Source: Thiomonas bhubaneswarensis
GTDB lineage: Bacteria > Pseudomonadota > Gammaproteobacteria > Burkholderiales > Burkholderiaceae_C
NCBI RefSeq assembly: GCF_001418255.1
Contig: NZ_LIPV01000007.1
Location: 150,139-214,138 of the forward strand
Direction of reading: 5' to 3'
Length of the DNA: 64,000 nucleotides
Shown: piece by piece, positions 48,754 through 58,579 of the stretch
How the letters are laid out: every line of letters begins with the position of its first letter
Position numbering within the stretch: position 1 is the stretch's first letter
The notes under the pieces: generated by a model
What the model was told of the DNA's origin: nothing
The model's input: the letters and a program-made list of their open reading frames with translations, nothing else
Databases searched by the model: none
Position numbers and translations under genes: made by a program

Positions 48754-49926
48754 TCAAGCGAGTTGCGCCACATGCTGCTGCGCCCGAAGCCGCGTCTGAG
48801 CGTCGAGTTGGTGCAGGGCCTCGAGTGAATTACAGCCTGTGCATTGTGCGCTTGCGAGCAATTCCGCATTGATGCGGTGAATATCGGTGAATCGGATGCG
48901 CCGCTGAAGAAAAGCCTCCACCGCGATTTCGTTGGCGGCATTGAGCACGGCGCATGCCCCCACCGGCATGCGCAGGGCCTCGAAAGCAAGGGCTAGCCCC
49001 GGAAAGCGCTGCGGATCGGGTTGTTCGAAATCGAGCTGCCCCACGCGGGCAAGGTCGAGCCAGGGCGCGCCCGATGCGATGCGCGCGGGATACGACAGCC
49101 CGTAGGCGATGGGCGTGCGCATATCGGGCTGACCGAGCTGCGCGATCACCGAGCCGTCGTGATAGCTGACCATCGAATGCACGATGCTCTGCGGATGAAT
49201 CAGCACCTCGATTTGTTCGGGACGCATGCCGAACAGGTAGTGCGCCTCGATGACCTCAAGCGCCTTGTTCATCATAGTCGCGGAATCGACCGAGATCTTC
49301 GCGCCCATACTCCAGTTCGGATGAGCGCAGGCTTCCTCCGGCGTGGCCTCACGCAGTGAAGCTACCTCGCGCCGACGAAACGGCCCGCCCGAAGCCGTCA
49401 GCACGATGTTGCGCACATCGGTCGGCCAGTGGCGGCGATCGTCGGGCAGGCTCTGCTGAATCGCGCTGTGCTCGCTGTCGATGGGGATAAGATCGCCACC
49501 ACCTTGCGCCAGGGCCTGCAACAACAGGTCGCCCGCCACGACCAGCGACTCTTTGTTCGCTAGCAGCAGGCGTTTGCCGGCCCGTGCCGCGGCAAGACTG
49601 GCCGACAGACCCGCCGCGCCCACGATGGCGGCCATGACCAGATCCACTTCGTTCGCGGCAGCCACGTCGTCCAGCGCCCTGGGGCCGCTCAGCACCTCGG
49701 TGGGGCAGCCCGCTGCGCGCAGGCGATGCTGCAGGCGCATGGCCGCATCCGCGCTGGCGAGTACCGCGTAGGTCGGGCGAAATTCGACGCACTGTTCGAA
49801 CAGCTTGTCAGCGTTGCGGTGCGCGGCCAAGGCAAACACGCGGAACTGCTCGCGGTGGAGAGCGAGCACGGCCAGGGTGTTGGTGCCGATCGACCCGGTC
49901 GATCCGAGAACGGTGACCGCCTTCAT
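48754..49926 (-). CDS. dxr: 1-deoxy-D-xylulose 5-phosphate reductoisomerase
   Basis: 390 residues. NADPH-binding VLGSTGSIGTNTLAV lies at residues 5-19. Further Dxr signatures are LLANKESLVVAG near 122, PIDSEHSAIQQSL near 147, the flexible-loop region HPNWSMGAKISVDSATMMNK near 202-221, and IHPQSIVHSMV. It commits the MEP isoprenoid pathway and so feeds uppS in the same cluster. The start overlaps the cdsA stop by 4 nt. Confidence 0.98.
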   Translation of the reverse strand: MKAVTVLGSTGSIGTNTLAVLALHREQFRVFALAAHRNADKLFEQCVEFRPTYAVLASADAAMRLQHRLRAAGCPTEVLSGPRALDDVAAANEVDLVMAAIVGAAGLSASLAAARAGKRLLLANKESLVVAGDLLLQALAQGGGDLIPIDSEHSAIQQSLPDDRRHWPTDVRNIVLTASGGPFRRREVASLREATPEEACAHPNWSMGAKISVDSATMMNKALEVIEAHYLFGMRPEQIEVLIHPQSIVHSMVSYHDGSVIAQLGQPDMRTPIAYGLSYPARIASGAPWLDLARVGQLDFEQPDPQRFPGLALAFEALRMPVGACAVLNAANEIAVEAFLQRRIRFTDIHRINAELLASAQCTGCNSLEALHQLDAQTRLRAQQHVAQLA

Positions 49927-50765
49927 AGGGCCAGCAGCAAGAGCGCAAGCGGCAGAACGGGAAGGAGCGCGTCAATCCGGTCGAGCACGCCGCCGTGTCC
50001 GGGCAACAGCCGCCCGCTGTCCTTCACGCCCGCCGCGCGTTTGAGCAGCGATTCGAACAAGTCGCCTGCAATCGCGAAGATCAGCAGGACGACGACCAGA
50101 GTCGCCGATCCAGCCCAACCGAATCGCGCACTCAACTGCGAGAAGTAATTGGGATGAATCGCAGTCAGGCCTGCGCAGAGCGCGGCGTAGCAAAGGGTTG
50201 CGACCAGCGCCGTCCATGCCCCCGCGCGGGTCTTGCCAGGGCTGATGGCTGGTGCCAGCTTGGCATGCCCCCAGGCTCTGCCACCAAAATAGGCCGCGAT
50301 GTCCGCGACCCAGACCAGGGCCAGCAAGGACAGCATGAACACCGAGCCCTCGACGCGCAAAGCCACCAGCGCGAGCCACGCAGCCTGCAACAGCGCAAAA
50401 CCCAGCAAAGCAAGCACGATGGGCGCGCGCAATACGGCAGGCACACGCGCCAGCGGCAGACTCGAACCCAGCAACACCAGCCAGGCCAGACTGCACACCG
50501 CCCAGAAGCCACCCCATTGCGCAGTGATCTGCCACCCGCGCATTTGCATCAGCCAGAGCAGGACGGCGGAGCAGACCACCCAGGCCAGCGTCCACAGCAA
50601 AAGCGAGAAGCGCCCTTGGAACCCCGCCAGACGCGCCCACTCCCCCATGCCGACCGCGCAGAAGATCAGTGCAAGAAGCGCAAAGGGCAGCGGACTTTGC
50701 AGAAACAGGGTCGGCAGCAGCAGCGCCACCAACACCAGAGCGGTCAGAACGCGCTGTCGCAACAT
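49923..50765 (-). CDS. cdsA: Phosphatidate cytidylyltransferase
   Basis: 280 residues from the ATG at 50765 (MLRQRVLTALVLVALLLP). The 39 codons further upstream overlap uppS and are not used. It has eight or so membrane helices and the C-terminal CDP-alcohol signature around KDSGRLLPGHGGVLDRIDAL near residues 247-266. It makes CDP-diacylglycerol for all phospholipids. It lies 19 nt after uppS. Confidence 0.96.
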   Translation of the reverse strand: MLRQRVLTALVLVALLLPTLFLQSPLPFALLALIFCAVGMGEWARLAGFQGRFSLLLWTLAWVVCSAVLLWLMQMRGWQITAQWGGFWAVCSLAWLVLLGSSLPLARVPAVLRAPIVLALLGFALLQAAWLALVALRVEGSVFMLSLLALVWVADIAAYFGGRAWGHAKLAPAISPGKTRAGAWTALVATLCYAALCAGLTAIHPNYFSQLSARFGWAGSATLVVVLLIFAIAGDLFESLLKRAAGVKDSGRLLPGHGGVLDRIDALLPVLPLALLLLAL

Positions 50766-50784
50766 GACGCTGGGCGCAGCCGCT

Positions 50785-51522
50785 TCATGCGGCCGCGGGC
50801 GATTTGGGCTCTGGAACGCCACCGAAGCGGCGCTGGCGGCTGGCATAGTCGGCCAGGGCGAGATCGAACGCGTCGGGACCAAAATCGGGCCAGAGCACGT
50901 CAGTGAAATACAGCTCGGTGTAGGCCAGTTGCCAGAGCAGGAAATTGCTGATGCGATGCTCGCCGCCGGTGCGAATCAGCAGATCGGGGTCGGGGGAATG
51001 CGCCAGCGCCATGTGCCGCGCCAGCGCCTCGGCGGTGGGCTGATCCTGAGTTGCCCATACCGCTTGCGCCGCCTGCAAGATATCCCACCGGCCGCCGTAG
51101 TTCAGCGCGACATTGAGAACGAGCTTGCGGTTCTCGGCCGTCAGGGCTTCGGCCTGGTCGATCAAGGCTCGCATCTCGGCGGAAAAAGCCGAAAGATCGC
51201 CCACCACATGCAAGCGCACGCCCTGACGCGCCAGCTCCGGCGACTCCTTTTGCAGCGCCTTGACGAACAGGTCCATCAAGGTCTGCACTTCCTCGGCCGG
51301 ACGCGTCCAATTCTCGGATGAAAACGCAAACACCGTGAGGTGCGCCACGCCGATCTCGGCGCAGTGACGAACGATTTTCTTCAGCGCATCCACGCCGAAC
51401 TTGTGCCCGGACGACCGCGGCAGAAAACGACGCTGTGCCCAGCGCCCGTTACCGTCCATCACCACCGCCACATGTTGGGGCAGCGTTGCGGGGTCGCGTT
51501 TGGCTGCGGGTTTCTTGGTCAT
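50785..51522 (-). CDS. uppS: Undecaprenyl diphosphate synthase
   Basis: 245 residues. It has VAVVMDGNGRWAQRR near residue 18, with the catalytic Asp. FAFSSENWTRP lies near 72, and the C-terminal LLIRTGGEHRISNFLLWQLAYTEL contains the conserved RTGGE, with W-Q-x-A-Y-x-E downstream. It condenses isopentenyl diphosphate units to C55-PP, the lipid carrier for peptidoglycan and the polysaccharides encoded at both ends of this window. Confidence 0.98.
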   Translation of the reverse strand: MTKKPAAKRDPATLPQHVAVVMDGNGRWAQRRFLPRSSGHKFGVDALKKIVRHCAEIGVAHLTVFAFSSENWTRPAEEVQTLMDLFVKALQKESPELARQGVRLHVVGDLSAFSAEMRALIDQAEALTAENRKLVLNVALNYGGRWDILQAAQAVWATQDQPTAEALARHMALAHSPDPDLLIRTGGEHRISNFLLWQLAYTELYFTDVLWPDFGPDAFDLALADYASRQRRFGGVPEPKSPAAA

Positions 51523-51586
51523 GCCGTCGAGGTGAGTAGCTTCACGTTTGGCAGCGGTGAGCGATGCTTCTTGTCATGGCGTCATC

Positions 51587-52147
51587 TCAGACAGCCATGA
51601 TCTCCGCTTCCTTCTGCGCCAGCTGCTTGTCGATATCGGCGATGCAGCGATCGGTGATCTTCTGCACTTCGTCCTGCGCCCGGCGCTCGTCGTCTTCGGA
51701 GATTTCCTTGGCTTTGACCAGATCCTTGAGGCTTTGGTTCGCATCCCGGCGCAGATTGCGTACAGCCACCTTGGCGCCTTCACCCTCCTGCTTGATGACC
51801 TTGACCAGATCACGACGGCGCTCTTCGGTCAACGCAGGCATGGGCACACGAATGATGTCGCCCTGGGTCTGGGGATTGAGCCCCAGATCGGACTCGCGGA
51901 TGGCCTTCTCGACCGCCTGCACCATCTTCTTTTCCCAAGGCTGCACGCTGATGGTGCGGGCATCGACCAGGTTCATGTTGGCCACCTGATTGATCGCCAT
52001 CATCGTGCCGTAGTAGTCCACCATCACATGGTCGAGCAGGCCGGTATGTGCGCGTCCGGTGCGAACCTTGGCCAGATCGAGCTTCAACGACTCGATCGAC
52101 TTGTGCATTTTTTCTTCGGTGGTCTTCTTGATCTCTGCGATTCCCAT
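51587..52147 (-). CDS. frr: Ribosome recycling factor
   Basis: 186 residues from the ATG at 52147 ([14 protein letters not shown]), with TGGAGTGC upstream. [17 protein letters not shown] near 29-45 and the [13 protein letters not shown] segment near 104-116 are family hallmarks. RRF splits post-termination ribosomes with EF-G. It is preceded by a terminator-like hairpin after pyrH. Confidence 0.98.
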   Translation of the reverse strand: MGIAEIKKTTEEKMHKSIESLKLDLAKVRTGRAHTGLLDHVMVDYYGTMMAINQVANMNLVDARTISVQPWEKKMVQAVEKAIRESDLGLNPQTQGDIIRVPMPALTEERRRDLVKVIKQEGEGAKVAVRNLRRDANQSLKDLVKAKEISEDDERRAQDEVQKITDRCIADIDKQLAQKEAEIMAV

Positions 52148-52171
52148 GTTGCACTCCACAAACTGATCGGG

Positions 52172-52208
52172 AAAAAACAAAACCCGCTGCGCGGAAAGCG
52201 GCGCGGGT
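52172..52208 (-). terminator. Terminator-like hairpin between pyrH and frr
   Basis: On the minus strand a stem ACCCGC/GCGGGT (with about two more pairs past a bulge) is followed by TTTTGTTTTTTC. It looks like a rho-independent terminator inside the superoperon and would lower transcription of frr and downstream genes unless bypassed. Confidence 0.75.
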
Positions 52209-52228
52209 CTCAACGACTGCGATGGTAC

Positions 52229-52939
52229 TCAGACGAAGACGTCGGTGCCCTCGTCTTCGCCCTGAACCACGCGCATCAGCGCTCCCGGCTTGAAGATGCT
52301 GAACACGCGGATGGGCATTTTCTGCTCGCGGCAAAGGGCGAAGGCGGTCGCGTCCATCACCTGCAGGCGCTGGGCGATGGCGTCATCGAAGCTGATGCGG
52401 GCATAGCGTTCGGCAGTCGGGTCTTTCGCCGGGTCGGCGGTATAGATGCCATCGACCTTGGTAGCCTTGAGCATCACTTCGGCGCCGATCTCGGCGGCAC
52501 GCAGCGCGGCGGCGGTGTCGGTGGTGAAAAACGGATTGCCGGTGCCGCCGGCGAAGATCACCGACTTGCCTTCTTCCAGGTATTGCAGCGCCTTGGGCCG
52601 CACGTAGGACTCGACCACCTGATCGATGGCAATGGCCGACATCACCCGCGGGTTCAGACCGGCGTTCTTCATGGCGTCGCCCAAGGCGAGCGAATTCATG
52701 ACCGTGGCCAGCATGCCCATGTAGTCTGCCGTCGCGCGGTCCATGCCCACGGCGCCACCGGCCACGCCCCGGAAGATATTGCCCCCGCCGATGACCATGG
52801 CCAGTTGCACGCCGGAGTTCACCACTTCGGCAATGTCTTGCACCATGGCCTCGATGGTGGCGCGGTTGATGCCGTAGGCATCATCCCCCATGAGGGCCTC
52901 ACCCGAGAGTTTGAGCAGCACACGTTTGTATCCGGACAT
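52229..52939 (-). CDS. pyrH: UMP kinase
   Basis: 236 residues, amino-acid-kinase fold. It has [15 protein letters not shown] at the start, [13 protein letters not shown] near residue 50, [13 protein letters not shown] near 74-86, and [16 protein letters not shown] near 130. It makes UDP from UMP and ATP. It sits between tsf (122-nt gap) and frr. Confidence 0.98.
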   Translation of the reverse strand: MSGYKRVLLKLSGEALMGDDAYGINRATIEAMVQDIAEVVNSGVQLAMVIGGGNIFRGVAGGAVGMDRATADYMGMLATVMNSLALGDAMKNAGLNPRVMSAIAIDQVVESYVRPKALQYLEEGKSVIFAGGTGNPFFTTDTAAALRAAEIGAEVMLKATKVDGIYTADPAKDPTAERYARISFDDAIAQRLQVMDATAFALCREQKMPIRVFSIFKPGALMRVVQGEDEGTDVFV

Positions 52940-53061
52940 GATGACTCCTGGGAGAGCAGAGAAGCGGCGAAGGCTGGACTTGGAGAAAACAACGAAAGGA
53001 CGCTGAACCCGCGGTCAGGCTGCCGGGTGCCGGTCGGCCCCGGTCAGTCTCGCGACGGCGT

Positions 53062-53940
53062 TCAGCCTTGCTTGGCTGCAGCCATCTGCGCCGCCACTTC
53101 CTCCGCAAAATTCTCCGACTTTTTTTCGATGCCCTCGCCGACCACGTACATGGTGAAAGCATGGACGGTGGTGTTGGCGCCCTTGAGCATCTGCTCGACC
53201 GTCTGCTTGTCGTTCTTGACGAACGGTTGATCGAACAGCGAGACCTCCTTGAGGTACTTCTGCACCGAACCCTCAACCATCTTGCCGATGATTTCAGCGG
53301 GCTTGCCCGATTCGGCCGCCTTCTGCGTCGCGATGGAGCGCTCCTTCTCGATCAGGTCGGCAGGCACCTGCGACGACGACAGCGCCACCGGCTTCATCGC
53401 GGCGATGTGCATGGCCACGTCCTTGGCCGCGACATCGTCACCGGAGAACTCGACCATCACGCCGATGCGCGTCCCGTGCAGGTAGCTCACCAGCTTGTGG
53501 TCGCCTGCAAAGCGCTTGAAGCGGCGAATGGTCATATTCTCGCCGATCTTGCCGATCAGCTTGCTGCGGCGGTCTTCGATGGTTTCGCCGTCGAGCGTCA
53601 GCGCGGACAGCGCGGCCACGTCGGCGGGGTTCTGGGCGGCGATCAACTCGGCGAGGGCTTTGCCGAACGCGAGGAAGTCGTCATTCTTGGCGACGAAATC
53701 GGTTTCGCAGTTCAGTTCGATCAGGGCACCGGTGGTGCCGTTGATGTAGGCCGTCACAATGCCTTCGGCGGTCACGCGCGACGCCGCCTTGCTGGCCTTG
53801 CTGCCCAGCTTGACGCGAAGAATCTCTTCGGCACGATCCATCTGGCCATCAGCCTCGGTGAGCGCTTTTTTGCACTCCATCATCGGGGCGTCGGTCTTGG
53901 CACGCAGTTCTGCCACCATGCTTGCGGTAATCGCAGCCAT
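53062..53940 (-). CDS. tsf: Translation elongation factor Ts
   Basis: 292 residues. The N-terminal UBA-like part has [19 protein letters not shown]. The catalytic TDFV motif lies in [13 protein letters not shown] near residues 74-86. The C-terminal part ends [20 protein letters not shown] (here [13 protein letters not shown]). It exchanges GDP on EF-Tu. It follows rpsB after a strong hairpin. Confidence 0.98.
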   Translation of the reverse strand: MAAITASMVAELRAKTDAPMMECKKALTEADGQMDRAEEILRVKLGSKASKAASRVTAEGIVTAYINGTTGALIELNCETDFVAKNDDFLAFGKALAELIAAQNPADVAALSALTLDGETIEDRRSKLIGKIGENMTIRRFKRFAGDHKLVSYLHGTRIGVMVEFSGDDVAAKDVAMHIAAMKPVALSSSQVPADLIEKERSIATQKAAESGKPAEIIGKMVEGSVQKYLKEVSLFDQPFVKNDKQTVEQMLKGANTTVHAFTMYVVGEGIEKKSENFAEEVAAQMAAAKQG

Positions 53941-53979
53941 CGTTGAACTCCTTGAAGTCGAATACGAGAAATACGGTTG

Positions 53980-54007
53980 AAAAAAAGGGGCTGTTCATCG
54001 CAGCCCC
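53980..54007 (-). terminator. Rho-independent terminator between rpsB and tsf
   Basis: On the minus strand GGGGCTG-CGATGAA-CAGCCCC is followed by an uninterrupted run of seven T. It likely terminates a fraction of rpsB transcripts, giving more S2 than EF-Ts and downstream products. A terminator at this point is also known in E. coli. Confidence 0.85.
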
Positions 54008-54062
54008 GGGTCGGAATCAGGCCAGTGAATCGGGCCGTTGCCGCAAGGTCATTCTGAGGATC

Positions 54063-54821
54063 TCAGGCGGCGGGGGAGTCTTCCTGGACCTCGACGAACT
54101 CTTCCTCGCCTTCGGCGACGGCTTGAACGACCTCATTGACCGCATCGTTCTTACCTTCCAGAATCGCATCGGCCATGCCTTGCGCGTACAAGGTCACGGC
54201 CTTGGCGGAGTCGTCATTGCCCGGAATGACATGGGTCACGCCGACCGGAGAGTGGTTGGTGTCGACCACGCCGATCACCGGAATGCCCAGAGTCTTCGCT
54301 TCGGAAATGGCGATCTTGTGGTAGCCCACGTCGATGACAAAAAGCGCATCGGGCAGAGCCGCCATGTCTTGGATGCCGCCGATGGACTTTTCCAGCTTTT
54401 CCATTTCACGCTGGAAGGTCAGCGCTTCTTTTTTGCTCATCTGCTCGAGCACGCCTTCGGCAGCCTGGGCCTGCATGTCCTTGAGCTTCTTGATCGAAGT
54501 CTTGACCGTCTTGAAGTTGGTCAGCATGCCGCCGAGCCAGCGCTGGTCGACATAAGGCATGCCGCAACGCTCGGCCTGTTCGCGCACGATTTCGCCGGCC
54601 TGGCGCTTGGTGCCGACGAACAGAATGGTGCCACGGCGCGCAGCGAGCTGGCGCGCGAACTTGAGGGCATCCAGGTACATCGGCAACGTCTTTTCGAGGT
54701 TGACGATGTGGATCTTGTTGCGATGGCCGTAAATGAACGGGGCCATCTTGGGGTTCCAGAAGCGGGTTTGGTGACCGAAGTGCACCCCGGCTTCCAGCAT
54801 TTGACGCATCGATACTGACAT
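54063..54821 (-). CDS. rpsB: 30S ribosomal protein S2
   Basis: 252 residues from the ATG at 54821 ([19 protein letters not shown]), with TTGGAAAC upstream. The upstream in-frame codons belong to the leader. Further S2 signatures are [19 protein letters not shown] (about 21-39), [13 protein letters not shown], and [13 protein letters not shown]. The C-terminal tail is acidic ([13 protein letters not shown]). It opens the long superoperon that continues to the RNA methyltransferase gene at 39.6 kb. Confidence 0.98.
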   Translation of the reverse strand: MSVSMRQMLEAGVHFGHQTRFWNPKMAPFIYGHRNKIHIVNLEKTLPMYLDALKFARQLAARRGTILFVGTKRQAGEIVREQAERCGMPYVDQRWLGGMLTNFKTVKTSIKKLKDMQAQAAEGVLEQMSKKEALTFQREMEKLEKSIGGIQDMAALPDALFVIDVGYHKIAISEAKTLGIPVIGVVDTNHSPVGVTHVIPGNDDSAKAVTLYAQGMADAILEGKNDAVNEVVQAVAEGEEEFVEVQEDSPAA

Positions 54822-55145
54822 GTTGTTTCCAATCCAAGTTGGGTCTGAAATCCGGCCCCGATCAGCACGTCGCCAAGTCGCCTTGAGCAACTTGACGGCG
54901 GCCAACACCTGGTTGAGCCGGTTTGCGAGTTGGCACCTTCGCACGCATCGCCGCGCACGACTTCGGTACCATCGAACGTGTTTCGTGCCTGCGCTGACCT
55001 ACGCCACGACAGCCACGTCTCACGACTCAAGGCTGCAAAACGAGGCGAAGACATTCTGCGCTGCACAAAACCTGAACATCATAGCAGCTTCGCGACATCT
55101 CGGCCATCGCGCCGCTGCTCGAATCAACCCCAATCTTCTCCCTTC
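54822..55145 (-). promoter_or_regulatory. rpsB 5' leader and divergent promoter region
   Basis: 324 nt without a gene between rpsB and the divergent DUF3422 gene. A promoter candidate sits at 55078-55086 and gives rpsB an untranslated leader of about 250 nt. In E. coli the rpsB leader is the site of feedback by S2. A similar role here is inferred from the length only. I saw no conserved stem that I could name. Confidence 0.5.
55078..55086 (-). promoter_or_regulatory. Extended -10 promoter candidate for rpsB
   Basis: On the minus strand TGC-TATGAT forms an extended -10 element. No good -35 box lies at 16-18 nt, which is acceptable for extended -10 promoters. It is the best promoter-like site in the rpsB upstream region. 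Confidence 0.45.
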
Positions 55146-56444
55146 ATGCTCGAACATCCTCTGCGTCAGCAGCTTCACAATGAGATCCATGCCCGCCCCT
55201 TCGAACGGGTTGGCGCACCTGCGCAGGTCAGTCATCTGGTCATGCTGGTCGATCCGGCCGAGTCGCAGCTGGCTTTCGAACACCTGTGCGAGCTGCTCGG
55301 CAATCTGCACCTGCCACAACCTTCGCCCGCAAGCATGTTCCACACCGAACAGATCGGGCCGGTGCGCTTGAGGTGGGAGCGCCACGGTGAGTTCGTCAGC
55401 TACACCTTCATCACCCATGAACAGCTCGGCGCGGAAGATCCGATGTTTGATCGCTGCGCGTGCGACCGCATTTCCGCCGAGTGGCGCGCGCGGATTCCGG
55501 GGCAGAGACTCTGTGCGAATCATGTTGCCGTCATGCCCGAAGGCGAAATCGCCTGCGACGCGGTTCCTGATTTCTCGGCGGTACTGGACATCGATGCCCT
55601 GGTCGGATCGGATGTGGCCGACGGCAACGCCCAGGTGTTCACCGATCTGCGCATGGCCCCGGATGGCTTCACCCGGTTCATCGTGCTGAGCAAATCCATG
55701 TCCGAGCGCCGCCGCGGGCGTCTGGTGCAGCGCCTGCTCGAAATCGAGACCTATCGCATGCTGTCCTTGTTGACCCTGCCGGTGGCACGGCAGCTCACGC
55801 CTCAACTCAATCAGTACGAACAGGATCTGGTGAGCATCATGGACGCGATCGGCCGCAACGACGACGCCGACCCGCAGCGCGATCACCGCACCCTCGACCG
55901 ACTGACCCAACTGGCGTCGAGCGTGGAAGGCCTTTATGCCGCCTCACATGGACGGTTCACTGCGGCGAACGCCTACTACGACCTGGTCAACCGTCGCGTC
56001 GGGGAGTTGCACGAAAAGCAGATTTTCGGCCTGCAGACCATCGGGCAGTTCCTCGAACGCCGTCTGGCCCCGGCGATGCAGACCTGCGCCTGGGCGGCGC
56101 GGCGGCAACAAGCCTTGTCCGAGCGGGTGTCGCGTTGCAGCAACCTGCTAAGAACGCGCGTGGAAGTGGCCATGCAGCAGCAGAATCGCGGCCTACTCGC
56201 TTCGATGAACCGCAGGCAGTATCTGCAGCTTCGGCTGCAACAGACGGTAGAGGGCCTGTCCGTTGCGGCCATCACGTATTACATGGCCTCGCTGGTGGGC
56301 CATCTGTTCGAAGCCGCCGAACCGTGGCTGCATATCAAGCCCAAACTGGCCGAGGGTGTGTCCATTCCCGTCATCGCGCTGCTCGTCTGGCTGGGCTTGC
56401 AGCGCATGCACCACAGGCTGGAGCGCGCAGGCGAAGGGCGCTGA
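55146..56444 (+). CDS. DUF3422 family membrane protein
   Basis: 432 residues from the ATG at 55146 (MLEHPLRQQLHNEIHARPFE), a typical DUF3422 opening. The body is soluble, with long helices in the second half. Two hydrophobic segments near the C-terminus (ITYYMASLVGHLF and IPVIALLVWLGLQ) should anchor it in the inner membrane. No function is known for the family. It stands alone, divergent from rpsB and convergent with rlmB. Confidence 0.85.
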   Translation: MLEHPLRQQLHNEIHARPFERVGAPAQVSHLVMLVDPAESQLAFEHLCELLGNLHLPQPSPASMFHTEQIGPVRLRWERHGEFVSYTFITHEQLGAEDPMFDRCACDRISAEWRARIPGQRLCANHVAVMPEGEIACDAVPDFSAVLDIDALVGSDVADGNAQVFTDLRMAPDGFTRFIVLSKSMSERRRGRLVQRLLEIETYRMLSLLTLPVARQLTPQLNQYEQDLVSIMDAIGRNDDADPQRDHRTLDRLTQLASSVEGLYAASHGRFTAANAYYDLVNRRVGELHEKQIFGLQTIGQFLERRLAPAMQTCAWAARRQQALSERVSRCSNLLRTRVEVAMQQQNRGLLASMNRRQYLQLRLQQTVEGLSVAAITYYMASLVGHLFEAAEPWLHIKPKLAEGVSIPVIALLVWLGLQRMHHRLERAGEGR

Positions 56445-56459
56445 CCGAGGTTGCCCTTC
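56433..56459. terminator. Possible bidirectional terminator between DUF3422 gene and rlmB
   Basis: GAAGGGC at 56433-56439 and GCCCTTC at 56453-56459 form a 7-bp stem that spans both stop codons. The loop is 13 nt and there is no clear T tract, so function is uncertain. Confidence 0.3.
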
Positions 56460-57186
56460 AAAGACGTCGCTGGCGCACGGCCTCGTAAAGGCAAACGCCG
56501 GCAGCGACCGAAACATTGAGGCTCTCGACCGCGCCCAGCATGGGAATCTGCAGCAATTGATCGCAGGTCTCTCGCACCAGGCGCCGCATGCCCGAGCCTT
56601 CGGCCCCCATCACGAGCACCGCCGGCTGCTTCCAGTTGGCGGCAAACACTTCATCGGTGCCCGTTTCGTCGGTACCCATGACCCACAGGCCACGATCCTG
56701 CAACTCACCCAGGCTTCGAACCAGGTTGGTCACCATCAGGTAAGGCACGGTTTCGGCCGCGCCGCTGGCGACCCGTGCCACCGTGGGATTGATCCCAACC
56801 GCACGGTCCTTGGGCGCGATGACGAGGTGCACGCCAGCCGCATCGGCGGTGCGCAGCATGGCGCCGAGGTTGTGCGGATCGGTCACGCCGTCGAGCGCCA
56901 GAACCAGCGGCGGCCCTTGCACCGCATCGAGCACGGCGTGCATATCGTGCTTGCTCGGCAGGTCATCCACCTGCGCCACCACGCCCTGATGACGATCGGT
57001 GCCGGCCAGGGCGTCCAGACGCTCGGCGCTGAGGGTCTTGAGCGTCACGCCCGACGCCTCGACCTTGCGCAGAAACTGCTGCATGCGCGCATCGCGGCGG
57101 CTGGCATCGACGTACACCGCGTGCACCGATCCGGGCGCCGCGCGCAGCCGCGCGCCGACGGCATGAAAACCATAGAGCGGCTTCAT
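56458..57186 (-). CDS. rlmB: 23S rRNA (guanosine-2'-O)-methyltransferase RlmB
   Basis: 242 residues. It has an N-terminal substrate-binding domain ([12 protein letters not shown]). The SpoU motifs are [21 protein letters not shown] ([10 protein letters not shown] is diagnostic), VMGAEGSGM and [22 protein letters not shown]. It methylates G2251 of 23S rRNA in the peptidyl-transferase region. The start overlaps the stop of the ABC ATPase gene (ATGA), an unusual partner. Confidence 0.94.
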   Translation of the reverse strand: MKPLYGFHAVGARLRAAPGSVHAVYVDASRRDARMQQFLRKVEASGVTLKTLSAERLDALAGTDRHQGVVAQVDDLPSKHDMHAVLDAVQGPPLVLALDGVTDPHNLGAMLRTADAAGVHLVIAPKDRAVGINPTVARVASGAAETVPYLMVTNLVRSLGELQDRGLWVMGTDETGTDEVFAANWKQPAVLVMGAEGSGMRRLVRETCDQLLQIPMLGAVESLNVSVAAGVCLYEAVRQRRL

Positions 57187-57878
57187 GCCAGCACCGCCTG
57201 TGGTTGTTCGATTAGATGCCCCGCCTGCAGCAGACAGACCCGATCACAGCGCGCGGCCAGAGCCGGGTCGTGCGTGACCAGCACCAGCGTTGCCCCGGCT
57301 TCAGCACGCAGGCTAAACATCAGATCCATAATGCGCTGGCCCGTCACGGCATCGAGGTTGCCCGTCGGCTCATCGGCAAGAACCAGCTTGGGCCGACCGA
57401 CGAAAGCACGGGCCAGGGCCACGCGCTGCTGCTCCCCACCCGAGAGCAAGGTCGGCCGATGATGCATGCGCTGCCCCAGTCCGACCGCATGCAGCAGAGC
57501 CGTTGCCGCGTCCACTGCGCCCTGCGAACGTCCGGCAATCTCCAGGGGCAGCACCACGTTCTCCAGCGCGGTGTAGTGGTCGATGAGCTGAAAATTCTGG
57601 AACACAAAGCCGATCTTCTGCGCACGCAGGTCGGCCCGGCCGTTTTCGTCGAGACTGTCGAGATCGACGCCATCGATCCTCACCTGTCCGGTGCTGGGCC
57701 GGTCCATGCCGGCGAGCAGAGCCAGGAGCGTGGACTTGCCCGAGCCCGAGGCGCCCGTGATGGCCACACTTTGCCCAGCAGGAACCCGCAGTTGTACCGA
57801 ATGCAGAATGGTCAGAGCGTCGCCGACATCATCAACGGTCTTGCCCAGATCTTGCGCGACAATCACATCGACCGTCAT
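57183..57878 (-). CDS. ABC transporter ATP-binding protein, YbbA/LolD-like
   Basis: 231 residues. Walker [19 protein letters not shown] lies near residue 40. Q-loop VFQNFQLI, signature [15 protein letters not shown], Walker [13 protein letters not shown], and the switch His in LVTHDP are all present. It belongs to the MacB/LolD-type group and resembles YbbA, which in E. coli is also divergent from tesA. No permease gene (YbbP) follows: the next gene is rlmB. The transport partner must be elsewhere or lost. Confidence 0.92.
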   Translation of the reverse strand: MTVDVIVAQDLGKTVDDVGDALTILHSVQLRVPAGQSVAITGASGSGKSTLLALLAGMDRPSTGQVRIDGVDLDSLDENGRADLRAQKIGFVFQNFQLIDHYTALENVVLPLEIAGRSQGAVDAATALLHAVGLGQRMHHRPTLLSGGEQQRVALARAFVGRPKLVLADEPTGNLDAVTGQRIMDLMFSLRAEAGATLVLVTHDPALAARCDRVCLLQAGHLIEQPQAVLA

Positions 57879-57901
57879 GGAAGCCTTGTAGGAAAGATGG
57901 A

Positions 57902-58579
57902 ATGCAGCCGATTGTAGGAAGCCCGCTCTCGTTGTCGCGGCGCAAGGTCTTGGCGCTGGCCGCCTGCCTGGGTTTCGCCGCTTATGCGCAGGCGGCGTCC
58001 CCCGGCCGCCCTGCCCTGCTGGTGGTCGGAGACAGCCTGTCCGCAGGTTATGGCCTTGAAACGGGCAAAGGCTGGGTAGACCTGTTGCGCCAGCGGCTTG
58101 ACGCAGGTCGGCCGCGCTGGAACGTGATCAACGCCAGCGTCAGCGGCGACACGACGGCAGGCGGCCTCGCGCGCCTGCCCGCGCTTCTGGCGCGCGACAA
58201 GCCGGCCGTGGTGATCATCGAACTGGGCGGCAACGACGCCCTGCGCGGGCTGTCGCTGCAGCAGACCAAGAACAACCTCACCAAGATGGTCACCCTCTGC
58301 AAGAAGGCTGGCGCAGCGGTTCTGTTGATCGGCATGCAGATCCCGCCCAACTACGGCGCGGCCTACACCGAGCGTTTCGCGGCCCTCTTTCCCGCCGTTG
58401 CACTATCGACGCATGCGGCACTCGTGCCGTTCTTGTTGTCGGGCGTCGTCTCGCACCCTGACTGGTTTCAGTCCGACAACATCCACCCCACCGCGCAAGC
58501 GCAACCCACCATGCTCGATACGGTCTGGCCCCATCTCAAACCTCTTCTTGCTCGGTCTGCCGAGAAGCGCGCGCCATGA
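57902..58579 (+). CDS. tesA: Arylesterase / thioesterase I, GDSL family (TesA)
   Basis: 225 residues with an export signal (SLSRRKVLALAACLGFAAYAQA is the region at 10-31; the RR pair is twin-arginine-like). The SGNH catalytic residues are visible: Ser in VVGDSLSAGYG near residue 44, Gly in INASVSGDTT, Asn in ELGGNDALRG, and Asp/His in HPDWFQSDNIHPT near the end. It is a periplasmic lysophospholipase/thioesterase. The start lies only 23 nt from divergent ybbA-like. A TTG at 57932 is an alternative start. Confidence 0.94.
   Translation: MQPIVGSPLSLSRRKVLALAACLGFAAYAQAASPGRPALLVVGDSLSAGYGLETGKGWVDLLRQRLDAGRPRWNVINASVSGDTTAGGLARLPALLARDKPAVVIIELGGNDALRGLSLQQTKNNLTKMVTLCKKAGAAVLLIGMQIPPNYGAAYTERFAALFPAVALSTHAALVPFLLSGVVSHPDWFQSDNIHPTAQAQPTMLDTVWPHLKPLLARSAEKRAP

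Noticed and set aside
53068..53946. 292-codon plus-strand frame opposite tsf
   Set aside because: Exact shadow of tsf, with the same length and position. The sense strand has the TDFV motif and a ribosomal-operon context.
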